Shown in pieces: positions 26,694-35,423 of a stretch of DNA of 64,000 nucleotides. This DNA is from Candidatus Brachythrix odensensis (GTDB lineage Bacteria; Chloroflexota; Anaerolineae; J036; Brachytrichaceae), in contig JADKDT010000003.1 of the NCBI GenBank assembly GCA_016714465.1, positions 62,001-126,000 of the forward strand. Direction: 5' to 3'. Each line of letters opens with the position of its first letter. Position 1 is the first letter of the stretch. The translations under genes and the position numbers were made by a program. Below the pieces are notes generated by a model. The model was not told where the DNA came from, searched no databases, and saw only the letters and a list, made by a program, of their open reading frames with translations.

Positions 26694-26784
26694 GCCCGAT
26701 GACGGGCTTTGGCTCTATGGAAACGATACGCCCCGTCCCGGCGCTGGCCGTTTCGGAGCTACGATCACGGATGTGGGTGTAGGG

Positions 26785-27499
26785 ATGAGCCGAGACGCCA
26801 ATTCTCCATGGGCACTGTTTCTGGTGGCAGGGCTCAGCCTGCTGTCAGCTTGCATTGGCGGCACAGCAAGTGGAACTCCGCAGATGTCCGCCACAAGCGG
26901 CCCGCTCAACTCGCCGCTCGTGATCGTCGCGCCGACCGCGGATCAGACCGCCGTGCATCTCAACGTTGTGTCCAACGCTGCGACCAAAAGTGCGCTTGTG
27001 GCGACCGCGGACGCGCCATTACCGAGCCGGACTCCTTTGCCGGAAGGCGCGCGCCTTCCAACCATGGCCTCGCCACCCATCCTCGCGCTCCGGCCGCTCC
27101 CAACCCGGCTGATACCGCGGGAATTTGGTGGCGAGCCGGCCGGCGATGGCCACATCACCATCCTGATGGACCCCACCGGACGCAAGGACCATCTTTCGCT
27201 CAACGTGTGGTGCTTCCGGATTCGCCGGATGGCCTTGAACGGCTGGCGGTTTTGCGGGCGGACCGCGCGACTTCAGCAGCGGCAGAACGGGGCCCGAAGG
27301 CGATCTGCTGGTCTATCGCCATCGCGTCGATCCTCTCACCGGCGCGATCACCGTCACGGAGGCGGGCACTGCATACCATACGCCGCAGGCGACGGGCATC
27401 GTCAAGATCACCGGCGCGACGGGGGATGTTCTGGAGTTGGTATCCACCACCGGGGTAGTTTTCCGTTTCGATACCGCGAGTCGGGTGTTCGTGCGATAA
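26785..27499 (+). pseudogene. Putative lipoprotein, two frameshifts
   Basis: The N-terminus is a lipoprotein signal: a hydrophobic stretch then LSLLSAC with the lipidated Cys at 23. The Thr/Pro/Ala-rich region follows. A coherent protein continues only if the frame changes near 27,205 (to VVLPDSPDGLERLAVLRAD) and again at GGGG near 27,293 (to GPEGDLLVYRHRVDPLTG), ending RFDTASRVFVR and TAA at 27499. Each change equals one missing base. It is a pseudogene or a victim of sequencing errors; no family is recognised. Confidence 0.6.
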
Positions 27500-27963
27500 G
27501 GGTTTTTGTGTAGCTGCTCAGGCATGGGCATGCGCACATCGGCCAAAGCGAATCGGTGCCGATTCACGCTTGAGACTGCCGTACGTCACAGGGGTCCTTC
27601 GCGCGCCCTTGTCCGCGTGCGCGTGCTGGCGCTCGGAGGGGCGCGCTGCTCAGAAACTAGGCTCGTCATCCACCTGCGGAAGCATCCTGAGCGGAGGGCG
27701 GCGGCCGAGATGAGCTTGGCCCCGTACGAACCAGCCGCACGCAGTCGAAGGACGCTTCCGCTGTCGAATGGAGCGCAAGCGTCCTTCGACTGCGCGCATC
27801 GACGCATGCGCGCCGATGCGCTCCGCTCAGGAGTCCTCCTGAGCGAAGCCGAAGGATGCCTGCGCTTGTTGTGTGCGCTACCGCGCACACGCCGTTTCTT
27901 GCCGTCCTTTCCGCTGAAAGCGGTCCGGAACTCAGGATGACACGAGTGGGGTGCGCGCCGCGC
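27500..27963. repeat. Intergenic region filled with inverted repeats
   Basis: No gene seen. The clearest element is 27741-27793, with perfect arms GCAGTCGAAGGACGCTT and complement. Around it are degenerate CATCCTGAGCGGA, GCTCCGCTCAGGAG and CCTGAGCGAAGCCGAAGG units in both orientations, reading into the CoA-transferase 3' side. Confidence 0.75.
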
Positions 27964-29271
27964 CTAGAAGTAGTTCAGCTCCGCTGCGGCCCGCTCGAGC
28001 TCGGCCCGGAACTCGGGATGGGCGATGCCGATGAGGGCCCGGGCGCGCTGGCGGATGGTCTTGCCATACAGATCGGCCACCCCGAACTCGGTGATGACGT
28101 AATGAATATCGTAGCGCGGCACGGTCACCCCAGCGCCCTGTTTGAGCGTGGGCGTGATGCGGCTGATTCGAGCGCCGTCCTTCATCACCGCCGAGCTGGG
28201 CAGGGCGATGATCGGGCGGCCGCCCTTGCTGTGGGCGGCCCCACGGATAAAGTCGAGCTGTCCGCCGATTCCGCTGTAGAGCCGGGTGCCGATGCTGTCG
28301 GCGCACACCTGGCCGGTCAGGTCGACCTCCAGCGCGCTGTTGATCGCCACCATGTTGTCGTTGCGCGAGATGATGAGCGAGTCGTTGACATACTCGGTTG
28401 GGCGGAACTCGATCAGGGCGTTGTCGTGGACCCACTGATACAGCCGGCGCGAGCCCAGGCAGAAGCCGGCGATGATCTTGCCCGGGTGCTGGTTCTTGCG
28501 CTCGCCATTGATGACCCCGCGCTCGACCAGGTCGATGACGCCGTCGGAGAACAGCTCCGAGTGCACGCCCAGGTCGCGCTTGTCCTTGAGGAAGGGCAGC
28601 ACGCCATTGGGGATGCCGCCGATGCCGAGCTGCAGACAGTCGCCATCGCGGATCATTCCGGCGATGTGGGCGCCGATCTGGCGGTTGAGCGAGATGCTGT
28701 GCGGGCCGTTGTCGCCCGGATCGAACTCGGGCAGGGGGTAATCGACCTCGACGGCGTAGTCGATCTTGCTGATGTGGATGAAGCTGTCGCCCAGGGTGCG
28801 CGGCATCTGCGGGTTGATCTCGGCGATGACCAGACGGGCGGTTTCGGCCGCCGCCTTCGACACGCCGATCTCGACGCCATACGAGCAGAAGCCGTGGGCA
28901 TCCGGCGGCGAGACGTGAATCATGGCCACGTCGAGGGGGACTGCTCCGCTGCGGAACAGCATCGGGATCTCGGCCAGCCGGACCGGGGTGAAGTCGGCCC
29001 GGCCTTCGTTGACGGCCTTGCGCACGTTGGCGCTGATGAAGAGGGTGTTGACTCGCAGGTGGCCCTCCATCTCGGGCCGGGTGTAGTCGTCGCTGCCGAT
29101 GGTCAGGACCTGGATGACTTCAACGTTGCTGACCTTTGGCGCGCGGCGGACGAGGGCGTCCATGAGGGTGCGGGGAAAGCTGCAGTTGCCGGTGACAAAA
29201 ACGCGCATGCCGCTTTGAATGCGGGCGATCGCGTCATCGGCGGTGATGGTGGTGGAGCGATGCGTGGTCAT
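27964..29271 (-). CDS. Acetyl-CoA hydrolase/CoA-transferase family (4-hydroxybutyrate CoA-transferase-like)
   Basis: Family I CoA-transferase of 435 aa that moves CoA between carboxylates via a glutamyl-CoA intermediate. Visible signatures are HVSPPDAHGFCSYGVEIG, QLGIGGIPNGVLPFL and VITEFGVADLYGKT; the catalytic Glu is expected in the last. It resembles 4-hydroxybutyrate or butyrate:acetate CoA-transferases; pure hydrolase activity cannot be excluded. ATG 29271 is preferred over 29298 because CATACT ends 7 nt before it and the protein then starts at the usual position. Confidence 0.87.
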   Translation of the reverse strand: MTTHRSTTITADDAIARIQSGMRVFVTGNCSFPRTLMDALVRRAPKVSNVEVIQVLTIGSDDYTRPEMEGHLRVNTLFISANVRKAVNEGRADFTPVRLAEIPMLFRSGAVPLDVAMIHVSPPDAHGFCSYGVEIGVSKAAAETARLVIAEINPQMPRTLGDSFIHISKIDYAVEVDYPLPEFDPGDNGPHSISLNRQIGAHIAGMIRDGDCLQLGIGGIPNGVLPFLKDKRDLGVHSELFSDGVIDLVERGVINGERKNQHPGKIIAGFCLGSRRLYQWVHDNALIEFRPTEYVNDSLIISRNDNMVAINSALEVDLTGQVCADSIGTRLYSGIGGQLDFIRGAAHSKGGRPIIALPSSAVMKDGARISRITPTLKQGAGVTVPRYDIHYVITEFGVADLYGKTIRQRARALIGIAHPEFRAELERAAAELNYF

Positions 29272-29278
29272 GGGGGTA

Positions 29279-29284
29279 AGTATG
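29279..29284 (-). promoter_or_regulatory. -10 element, probable leaderless mRNA (CoA-transferase)
   Basis: CATACT on the minus strand, 7 nt before the ATG at 29271. Confidence 0.4.
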
Positions 29285-29303
29285 CCTTGCTTGGCCATTC
29301 ACC

Positions 29304-29333
29304 CGTCATCCCGCGCGAAAGCGCGGGATGACG
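29304..29333. repeat. Perfect palindrome
   Basis: Two 13-nt arms CGTCATCCCGCGC and complement with a GAAA loop, between the ureohydrolase stop and the CoA-transferase start, both on the minus strand. A terminator role is possible. Confidence 0.85.
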
Positions 29334-29360
29334 ATCAAGAGGATATCGTGTCGTCGTCGG

Positions 29361-30260
29361 TCAGCCAGCAAGCGCCGCCAGATACGACCACACCGCCACC
29401 GCCGCCAGGCGGGCGGTCCGGCCGTCGACCTCGTAGCGCGGGTTGACCTCGGACAGCTCGACCACGCGTGTGCGCGGGTCGGATCCGGCCAACGCCCACA
29501 GCCCGACGAATTCGTCGGCGCCCAGCCCGAGCGGGTTGACCGCGCTGACGCCCGGCGCATCGGCCCCGCGCACGGCATCCATGTCAAAACCCCAAAAGAT
29601 CGCGTCGGCGTCGCTGCCGGCAAGTGTGTCCCGCACAACGTCCAGAACACCCCTCCTGCGCCATTCGGACAGTCCCAGCACGCGGGCGCCCTTGTCTTGC
29701 AGATAGCCGAGATAGGCGGCCGAGTTGACCTGGGGCTGGTAGCCCAGCTCGTGGAAGCGCTCGGGCGCGATAAAGCCGCCTTCGAGGAGTTGGCGGTAGG
29801 GCGTGCCGCTGTTCATGGGCATGTCGGCCCGCACGTCGAAGTGGGCGTCGATGTTGAAGGCCAGCATGCGTTGCGATTCCAGGGCGAGGGCCGAGGCGTC
29901 CGGGTATGAAATGTCGTTCCCGCCGCCGAGCACGATCACCCGCTTGCCATCGGCCAGAAAGCGCCGGACCATGCGCTGGTGCAGGGCGGCGTTCTCCTCG
30001 AGGGTGGCCTGGATCGGCACGTCGCCGGCGTCGAAGATGCGGGCCGGGTCAATCGCCAGGCCAAGCGGCGTCAGCCGGTAGAAGGCCCGGCGGATCTCGG
30101 CCGGGGCCTCGCGCGCGCCCACGCGCCCATGATTGCGCTCGACGCCCATGTCCTGCGGGCAGCCGAGCAGCACTACCCGGGCGGCGGCGTAATCGGCGGG
30201 CTCGCGCGAGACGAGCTCGCCCAGGCGGGGATCGTGAGGGTCGGGCGGTTTCAGGGTCAT
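29361..30260 (-). CDS. Ureohydrolase (arginase/agmatinase/formimidoylglutamase family)
   Basis: Metal-dependent C-N hydrolase of 299 aa. The family metal motifs are GGGNDISYPD, NIDAHFDVR and GFDMDAVRGADAPG. In arginase and agmatinase the first motif is GGGHD or GGDHS with a His ligand; here Asn replaces it. The layout is closest to formimidoylglutamase-like members, but hut genes are not adjacent. Start 30260 is chosen because upstream codons come from a palindrome. Confidence 0.8.
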   Translation of the reverse strand: MTLKPPDPHDPRLGELVSREPADYAAARVVLLGCPQDMGVERNHGRVGAREAPAEIRRAFYRLTPLGLAIDPARIFDAGDVPIQATLEENAALHQRMVRRFLADGKRVIVLGGGNDISYPDASALALESQRMLAFNIDAHFDVRADMPMNSGTPYRQLLEGGFIAPERFHELGYQPQVNSAAYLGYLQDKGARVLGLSEWRRRGVLDVVRDTLAGSDADAIFWGFDMDAVRGADAPGVSAVNPLGLGADEFVGLWALAGSDPRTRVVELSEVNPRYEVDGRTARLAAVAVWSYLAALAG

Positions 30261-30268
30261 GTCGGTTT

Positions 30269-30324
30269 CGTTGGTAACGTTGATAACGTTGGTAACGTTA
30301 CCAACCTTATCAACGTTACCAACG
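30269..30324. repeat. Palindrome between divergent genes (GTTGATAACGTT family)
   Basis: Two 28-nt arms with one mismatch and no loop, made of CGTTGGTAACGTTGATAACG and related steps. It ends 9 nt before the ureohydrolase ATG. The family is shared with 6,865-6,951. Confidence 0.92.
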
Positions 30325-30479
30325 ATAAGTGTATGCCCGTTCCCCGAACGGGCGTAGACTACGAGGACCGGCGACGACGGCCTCCCGGCCGCGCTGTTCC
30401 CAGACACGCAGCATTCATGCTGTGCGCGCGCCGGAGTTTGCGCTCGCGCGGCTTGGTGGCGCGCCCGGCGCCTGTCACG

Positions 30480-31937
30480 ATGCCCGAACTCCTCGATGTC
30501 GTCATCATCGGCGGCGGTGTGGTGGGATGCGCCATCGCCCGCGAGCTGACCCGCTACCGTCTGCGCGTCTGTCTGCTCGAGAAGGAATGCGATGTGGGCT
30601 TTGGCACGAGCAAGGCCAACAGCGGCATCATCCATGGCGGGCACCATTCCGATCCGCGCAGCGTCAAGGGCGGTCTGGAATGGGAAGGCAACCAACTGTG
30701 GGATGCGCTGGCCGCCGACCTGGGTTTTGGGTTCAAGCGCATCGGCGAGTTGACCATCGCCCTGAGCGAAGCCGACCTGCCGGTTCTGGAGAACCTGCTC
30801 AGCCGCGGGCGGGCCAAAGGCGTGACCGGGCTGGAGATGTGGACGGCTGAACACGTGCGGGCGGCGGAGCCCAACCTTTCCCAGGACATCATCGCCGCTC
30901 TGCACGCACCCACAACGGGCGTTGTCAACCCATACGAGGCCTGCTTTTGCCTGGCCGAGAGCGCGGTCCGGAATGGCCTCGACCTGCGCACCGAGACAAC
31001 GGTGCTGGGGTTAAGCCTGGCCGATGGAATTTGGGCGGTCGACACGAGCGGCGGGACGCTCCACACCCGCTTCGTCCTGAACGCGGCCGGGCTGTTCTCG
31101 GGCGACATCGCCGCGCTTGCCGGCGCACCCGCGCTGGCGATTCATCCGCGCAAAGGCGAAGAATATCTGCTCGATAAGCGCTTGCAGGGGCACATCACCC
31201 GGGTGATCTTCCCCTGTCCCAGCCCGGTCTCCAAGGGCATCCTGGTCATCCCCACCTACGACGGCACGCTAATGGTCGGCCCGACTGCCCACTCGGTGGA
31301 GGATCCCCTCGACCTGACCACCTCGGCGGCCGGTTCGGATGAGGTCTTTTCTTCTGTCCAACGCTTTGCGCCGGGGATCTGCCCCCGGGATGTGATCGCC
31401 CAGTTCGCCGGCTTGCGGGCGGCCGCGGACGGCGACGACTTCGTGATTGGTCCCACGAGCCAAAAAGGCTTTATCAACATCGCCGGCATCCAGTCGCCGG
31501 GTCTGACCGCCGCCCCGGCCATCGCGCTGCGGGTTGTCGGGCTGCTGCGCGACGAGGGATTGGGGCTGGCGCCCCGGGATGACTTCGCGCCCGGGTTGCC
31601 CGCGCCCGTGCACTTCATGTCGCTCAGCACCGAAGCCCAGATCGAACTGGCGGAGCGCGACCCGCGCTACCGGCGGATGAGCTGCCGCTGCGAGTTCATC
31701 ACCGAGGGCGAGATCCTCGACGCCATCGGGCGCGGAGCGAAGACCCTCGACGGGATCAAGTTCCGCACCCGGGCCGGGATGGGCCGCTGCCAGGGCGGCT
31801 TCTGCGCCGCGCGCTGCATGGAGCTGCTCGCTCGCGAGCTCGACATTCCCTTTACCGACGTCACCAAACGCGGGGGCGGCTCCTGGGTGGCGATTCCCCG
31901 TTTGACGGGCGTTGCGCAGGAGGCGAGCCATGATTAG
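30480..31937 (+). CDS. GlpA-like FAD-dependent oxidoreductase with BFD-type [2Fe-2S] domain
   Basis: Protein of 485 aa related to anaerobic glycerol-3-phosphate dehydrogenase subunit A and L-2-hydroxyglutarate oxidase. The FAD motif is DVVIIGGGVVGCAIAREL, followed by SGIIHGGHH and the second nucleotide region near RKGEEYLLDK. The C-terminal BFD-like domain at about 395-465 has CRCEFITEGEILDAI and RCQGGFCAARC as Cys ligands. Start 30480 is chosen because upstream frame is non-coding. It is followed by an FAD oxidoreductase and DUF1667, a trio common in anaerobes as a glycerol-3-phosphate oxidation unit. Confidence 0.86.
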   Translation: MPELLDVVIIGGGVVGCAIARELTRYRLRVCLLEKECDVGFGTSKANSGIIHGGHHSDPRSVKGGLEWEGNQLWDALAADLGFGFKRIGELTIALSEADLPVLENLLSRGRAKGVTGLEMWTAEHVRAAEPNLSQDIIAALHAPTTGVVNPYEACFCLAESAVRNGLDLRTETTVLGLSLADGIWAVDTSGGTLHTRFVLNAAGLFSGDIAALAGAPALAIHPRKGEEYLLDKRLQGHITRVIFPCPSPVSKGILVIPTYDGTLMVGPTAHSVEDPLDLTTSAAGSDEVFSSVQRFAPGICPRDVIAQFAGLRAAADGDDFVIGPTSQKGFINIAGIQSPGLTAAPAIALRVVGLLRDEGLGLAPRDDFAPGLPAPVHFMSLSTEAQIELAERDPRYRRMSCRCEFITEGEILDAIGRGAKTLDGIKFRTRAGMGRCQGGFCAARCMELLARELDIPFTDVTKRGGGSWVAIPRLTGVAQEASHD

Positions 31938-33207
31938 TTCAAAACCCGCTCATCTGCAGGGGGTCTATGACGTCGTCGTGGCCGGCGGCGGGCCAGCCGG
32001 GCTGGGCGCGGCGCTGGCGGCCCGCGAGGCGGGGGCCGAGCGCGTCCTCGTCGTCGACCGCGAGAAGGAGGCCGGCGGGATCCTGCTCCAGTGCATCCAT
32101 GCCGGCTTTGGGCTGCACCATTTCAAAGAGGAACTGACCGGGCCGGAGTATGCCGGGCGGGTGCTGCGCGAAGCGCTCGAGCATGGCGTCGACGTGCTCA
32201 GCGACGCGTATGCCCTGGATGTCCTGCCCGACAAACGGATCAAGCTGATGTCGGCCGAGCACGGCGTCACATTGATCGAGGCCCGCGCGGCTGTCCTGTC
32301 GATGGGCGCCCGCGAGCGCACCCGGGCCGCGATTCGCATCCCGGGCGCGCGCCCGGCTGGCGTCTTGACGGCCGGCTTTGCCCAGCGCCTGGTCAATCTG
32401 CAGGGTTGTCTGCCCGGCCGGCGGGTGGCGATCCTGGGCTCGGGCGACATCGGCCTGATCATGGCCCGCCGTCTGACCCTGGAGGGCGTGGAGGTCGTCG
32501 GCGTCTTTGAGCTCATGCCGTATGCCAATGGGCTGAACCGCAACATCGTGCAATGCCTGCGCGATTTCGACATCCCGCTGCACCTGTCGACAACGGTGGT
32601 GCAGGTGCATGGCCGCGAGCGGGTGGAGAAAGTGACGGTCGCGCCGGTCGACGATCACCTTAAGCCGGTGCTCTCGAAGGCCTGGGATGTGCCCTGCGAC
32701 ACGCTGCTGGTCTCGATCGGGCTGATCCCGGAGAACGAGCTCTCGCGCCAGATGAACCTGCGCCTCGACCCGGTCACCAATGGGCCGGTCGTCAACAGCG
32801 CGATGGAGACCTCGCGGGATGGGGTGTTCGCCTGCGGCAACGTCGTGCACATTCACGACCTGGTCGATTTCGTCAGCGCGGAGGCCGGGCTGGCCGGGCG
32901 TTGGGCGGGCCTGGCGGCGCAGGGGCGCCGGCCGCCCGAAGACAACGTGCGCCTGTCGGCGGGCGAGAACGTCGGTTACTGTGTCCCGCATTCGCTCAGC
33001 ACCGAGCGCGAGCACACGGTCTATCTGCGGGTGCGCAAGCCGATGGAGCAGAGTGTGATCCGGCTCTCGTCTTCGGATGGGCGCTTTACGGTTGACAAGA
33101 AGGTGCGCTATGTGTTCCCGGCCGAGATGATCAACCTTAAAGTTGGCCCGCGCATGCTCCAGAATTTCCACGGTGATGCCTTGCGCATCGACGTGCTGCC
33201 GAGGTAG
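31930..33207 (+). CDS. FAD-dependent pyridine nucleotide-disulphide-type oxidoreductase
   Basis: Flavoprotein of 425 aa. The N-terminal FAD motif is DVVVAGGGPAGLGAALAARE, a second Rossmann motif is RVAILGSGDIGLIMARRL near residue 170, and the FAD-closing motif SRDGVFACGNVVHIHDLVD is near 300. It probably passes electrons between the GlpA-like subunit and NAD(P)H or a quinone link (inference). AGGAGG lies 7 nt before ATG 31930, which overlaps the previous stop. Confidence 0.87.
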   Translation: MISSKPAHLQGVYDVVVAGGGPAGLGAALAAREAGAERVLVVDREKEAGGILLQCIHAGFGLHHFKEELTGPEYAGRVLREALEHGVDVLSDAYALDVLPDKRIKLMSAEHGVTLIEARAAVLSMGARERTRAAIRIPGARPAGVLTAGFAQRLVNLQGCLPGRRVAILGSGDIGLIMARRLTLEGVEVVGVFELMPYANGLNRNIVQCLRDFDIPLHLSTTVVQVHGRERVEKVTVAPVDDHLKPVLSKAWDVPCDTLLVSIGLIPENELSRQMNLRLDPVTNGPVVNSAMETSRDGVFACGNVVHIHDLVDFVSAEAGLAGRWAGLAAQGRRPPEDNVRLSAGENVGYCVPHSLSTEREHTVYLRVRKPMEQSVIRLSSSDGRFTVDKKVRYVFPAEMINLKVGPRMLQNFHGDALRIDVLPR

Positions 33208-33210
33208 GCG

Positions 33211-33591
33211 ATGACCCCATCGATCTCCACCGCCAACTATCTGTGCATTGGCTGCCCGCTGGGCTGCCGCCTCGAGGTCGACACGGCCGAGGAGGACCGG
33301 ATTGTTGAGATCCGGGGGTTCTCGTGCAAGCGGGGCAAGGAGTACGCCGCCCAGGAGCACATCGACCCGCGCCGCAACGTGGCGTTGACTGTTGGGTTGC
33401 GCGGCGGGGCCTTGCCGCGCCTGCCGGTCAAGACCAGCGCGGCGGTGCCCAAGGCGCGGGTGCTGGCGCTGTGCGCCGCCCTGCGCGATCTGGTGATCGA
33501 CGCGCCGGTGCGGGTGGGCCAGGTGGTGGCGGTGAACCCGCTCGGCCTGGGGGCGGATATTGTGGCGACCCGGGAGATGGGGGTGGGGTAG
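33211..33591 (+). CDS. DUF1667 protein (Cys-rich redox accessory)
   Basis: Protein of 126 aa of the DUF1667 family. The N-terminal motif YLCIGCPLGCRLEV and a later SCKRG supply four Cys that could bind a metal or Fe-S cluster. DUF1667 proteins are nearly always encoded after the two oxidoreductases found here and are presumed to be the small subunit of that complex. It starts 3 nt after the previous stop; a palindrome array begins 2 nt after its own stop. Confidence 0.85.
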   Translation: MTPSISTANYLCIGCPLGCRLEVDTAEEDRIVEIRGFSCKRGKEYAAQEHIDPRRNVALTVGLRGGALPRLPVKTSAAVPKARVLALCAALRDLVIDAPVRVGQVVAVNPLGLGADIVATREMGVG

Positions 33592-33593
33592 CG

Positions 33594-33965
33594 CAGATGG
33601 GCTCCACCTTCCAGGTGAGGCCCATCTGCCTGCGGGCGGCTGTGGCGGATGAGATGGACCCCACCTGGGAGGTGGGGCCCATCTCATCGGCTGGGACCAG
33701 TCAGTTGATTCGATCGCCGGTCGGAAACCGAACGCGGCGGGCGTCCTGAGTGTGGCTGCGGGACACGGGTTGATGCAGATGGGCTCCACCTTCCAGGTGG
33801 GGCCCATCTGCATGAGGAGACCCGCGCGGATCAGATGGACTCCACCTGGGAGGTGGGGCCCATCGGCCGGGACTGGGGGGCAGGGACCACCTGGGAGGTG
33901 GGGCCCATCTGCAGGGACTGCCGCGGATCAGATGGACCCCACCTGGAAGGTGGAGTCCATCTGAA
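33594..33965. repeat. Array of about six palindromic CCACCTGGAAGGTGG units
   Basis: Imperfect palindromes of about 35 nt, each of type CAGATGGRCYCCACCT...AGGTGGRGYCCATCTG, at about 33595-33631, 33650-33686, 33776-33811, 33832-33868, 33888-33912 and 33928-33963. Spacers are irregular (about 15-90 nt) and unlike one another. The array fills the gap between two convergent genes, and the last unit encodes the C-terminus of the glycosyltransferase. Confidence 0.9.
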
Positions 33966-35019
33966 GATGTCGGCGAACCCGCGCCATGCTCTGCTCCCAG
34001 GTCGGATGCGTGTCGAAGCGCCGGCGGGCGGCCAGGCTCATCTCGCGCAGACGGCCCCGATCGGTCAGCAACGGCTTCAGCGCGCCGGCAATGGCGGCCG
34101 GGTCCTCGGGCGGCACAAGCCAGCCGTCGCGGCCTGGGGTGATGATTTCGTTCGCCGCGCCGGCCGCGCTGGCCAGGGCGGGCAAGCCAAATCCCATCCC
34201 CTCGACATACACAATCCCGTAGCCCTCGTAGCTCGAGGGCACGGCCAGAACATCGCTGGCCGCCAGAGCCTCGGCCAGGGCCGCATCGCCCAACGCGCCG
34301 GCTAACGTAATTTGCTCACCCAGCCCAAGCCGCTCGATCTGAGCGCGCAGGCGCCGGGTGTAATCAGGCTCGGCGTCCAACCGGCCGCAGATGCGCAGGC
34401 GCCAGCCCTCGCGAGGCAACAACGCCAGACCGTCGATCAAGGCGTGAAAGCCCTTGCGTTCGATGACGTTGCCGACCGCGATCACCCGCAGCGGGCCGGG
34501 GCTCAGCGCCCGGGCTGCGATGGCTTCCATGATCGGCAGGTTTGTCCAACGATCACCGGCCGGCACTGCGACCACGGCGCGGGCCGCTGGCCCGATCAAC
34601 GCCTCGACGCTGGCCCGGGTGGTCTGGCTGTTGAAGATGAAGCCCCCGACGCCGCGCAGGTAACGCGTTTCGACCGCCCGATACAGCCTGTTCTGCCAGG
34701 CCGGCCGGCGTTCGCTGCAGCGCAGGTGGTGGACGATGCTGACCCGGCGTGTGGCCTTCGGGACCAGGCCGGATGCCCGCAACAGCGAAGGATGGTTCAG
34801 CTCGTCCTCGAGCAATATGTCAAATCGAGCGGCGCGCAGGCGGGCCGCCCACGACCGCGAAAGCGAATCGCTCAGATGCCCCGCATAGGTGCGCCAGGGC
34901 AGCGACAGGATCTCGACAGAGTCGCCGGCTGCCCGCAAGTGGGCGACCAGCCGGCGGTCATAGAGATATCCGCCCGACTGGGTGTCGAGCGCGCCGTAGA
35001 TGACCAGCCCGATCCGCAT
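33928..35019 (-). CDS. Glycosyltransferase, GT4 family (pterin-cluster operon)
   Basis: GT-B glycosyltransferase of 363 aa. The N-terminus is MRIGLVIYGALDTQSGGYLY; the donor half has VIAVGNVIERKGFHALIDGL and the EX7E region SYEGYGIVYVEGMGFG. It begins 2 nt after the PTPS stop and is last in the ribA-ribD-adh-PTPS operon, so a pterin or flavin-type product is a plausible acceptor (inference). The last 11 residues (QMDSTFQVGSI) are read from a palindromic repeat, so the original stop was probably displaced. Confidence 0.87.
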   Translation of the reverse strand: MRIGLVIYGALDTQSGGYLYDRRLVAHLRAAGDSVEILSLPWRTYAGHLSDSLSRSWAARLRAARFDILLEDELNHPSLLRASGLVPKATRRVSIVHHLRCSERRPAWQNRLYRAVETRYLRGVGGFIFNSQTTRASVEALIGPAARAVVAVPAGDRWTNLPIMEAIAARALSPGPLRVIAVGNVIERKGFHALIDGLALLPREGWRLRICGRLDAEPDYTRRLRAQIERLGLGEQITLAGALGDAALAEALAASDVLAVPSSYEGYGIVYVEGMGFGLPALASAAGAANEIITPGRDGWLVPPEDPAAIAGALKPLLTDRGRLREMSLAARRRFDTHPTWEQSMARVRRHLQMDSTFQVGSI

Positions 35020-35021
35020 CG

Positions 35022-35402
35022 TCAGGTCAGGGCCAGGGTATATGACGCCCAGGCGATATCGGTCTCCCACAGCTTGACCGTCATCGCCGTCAGCGTGTTT
35101 GCCTTCAGCCGGGCGGCCAGGGTCGCGCACACGATTCGCGCGAAGTGCTCGATACTGGGGTTCAGACCAACGAACTCAGGCAACTCGTTGAGCGTGCGGT
35201 CGCGGTAGTAGGCGACCAGCCCATCGAGATGGCGCTCGATATCGACGATGTCGACTAGATAGCCGTGCTGATCCAGCCGGTCGCCGGTCAGGATGAGTTC
35301 GATGGCGTAGGCGTGCGAGTGCTTGTTGTTTTCGGCGCCCCAGTCGCCTCCGATCAGGAAGTGCTGGGCGACGAATTTGCGTTGGACTGCGACTGAATAC
35401 AT
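35022..35402 (-). CDS. 6-pyruvoyltetrahydropterin synthase/QueD-family protein, Glu in place of catalytic Cys
   Basis: T-fold enzyme of 126 aa acting on dihydroneopterin triphosphate-type substrates. Zinc ligands are His14 (VAQHF) and His28/His30 (NKHSHAY). QueD and eukaryal PTPS have CxxxHGH; here the Cys position is Glu24 (ENNKHSH), as in PTPS-III proteins that cleave the side chain to 6-hydroxymethyl-dihydropterin. The acidic C-terminal motif KLWETDIAWASY is present. GGAG lies 6 nt before the ATG. Its neighbours are a BchC-like dehydrogenase and a glycosyltransferase rather than folate or queuosine genes. Confidence 0.83.
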   Translation of the reverse strand: MYSVAVQRKFVAQHFLIGGDWGAENNKHSHAYAIELILTGDRLDQHGYLVDIVDIERHLDGLVAYYRDRTLNELPEFVGLNPSIEHFARIVCATLAARLKANTLTAMTVKLWETDIAWASYTLALT

Positions 35403-35423
35403 GCTGTCTCCGGTGGCCGCCGC

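Noticed and set aside
29979..30479. Upstream 167-codon extension of the GlpA-like protein
   Set aside because: It reads through the antisense of the ureohydrolase and a palindrome; the FAD domain begins right after ATG 30480.
33594..33965. Possible CRISPR array
   Set aside because: Units are palindromes in variable condition with irregular spacing (about 15-90 nt), no uniform direct repeat, and no cas gene nearby.
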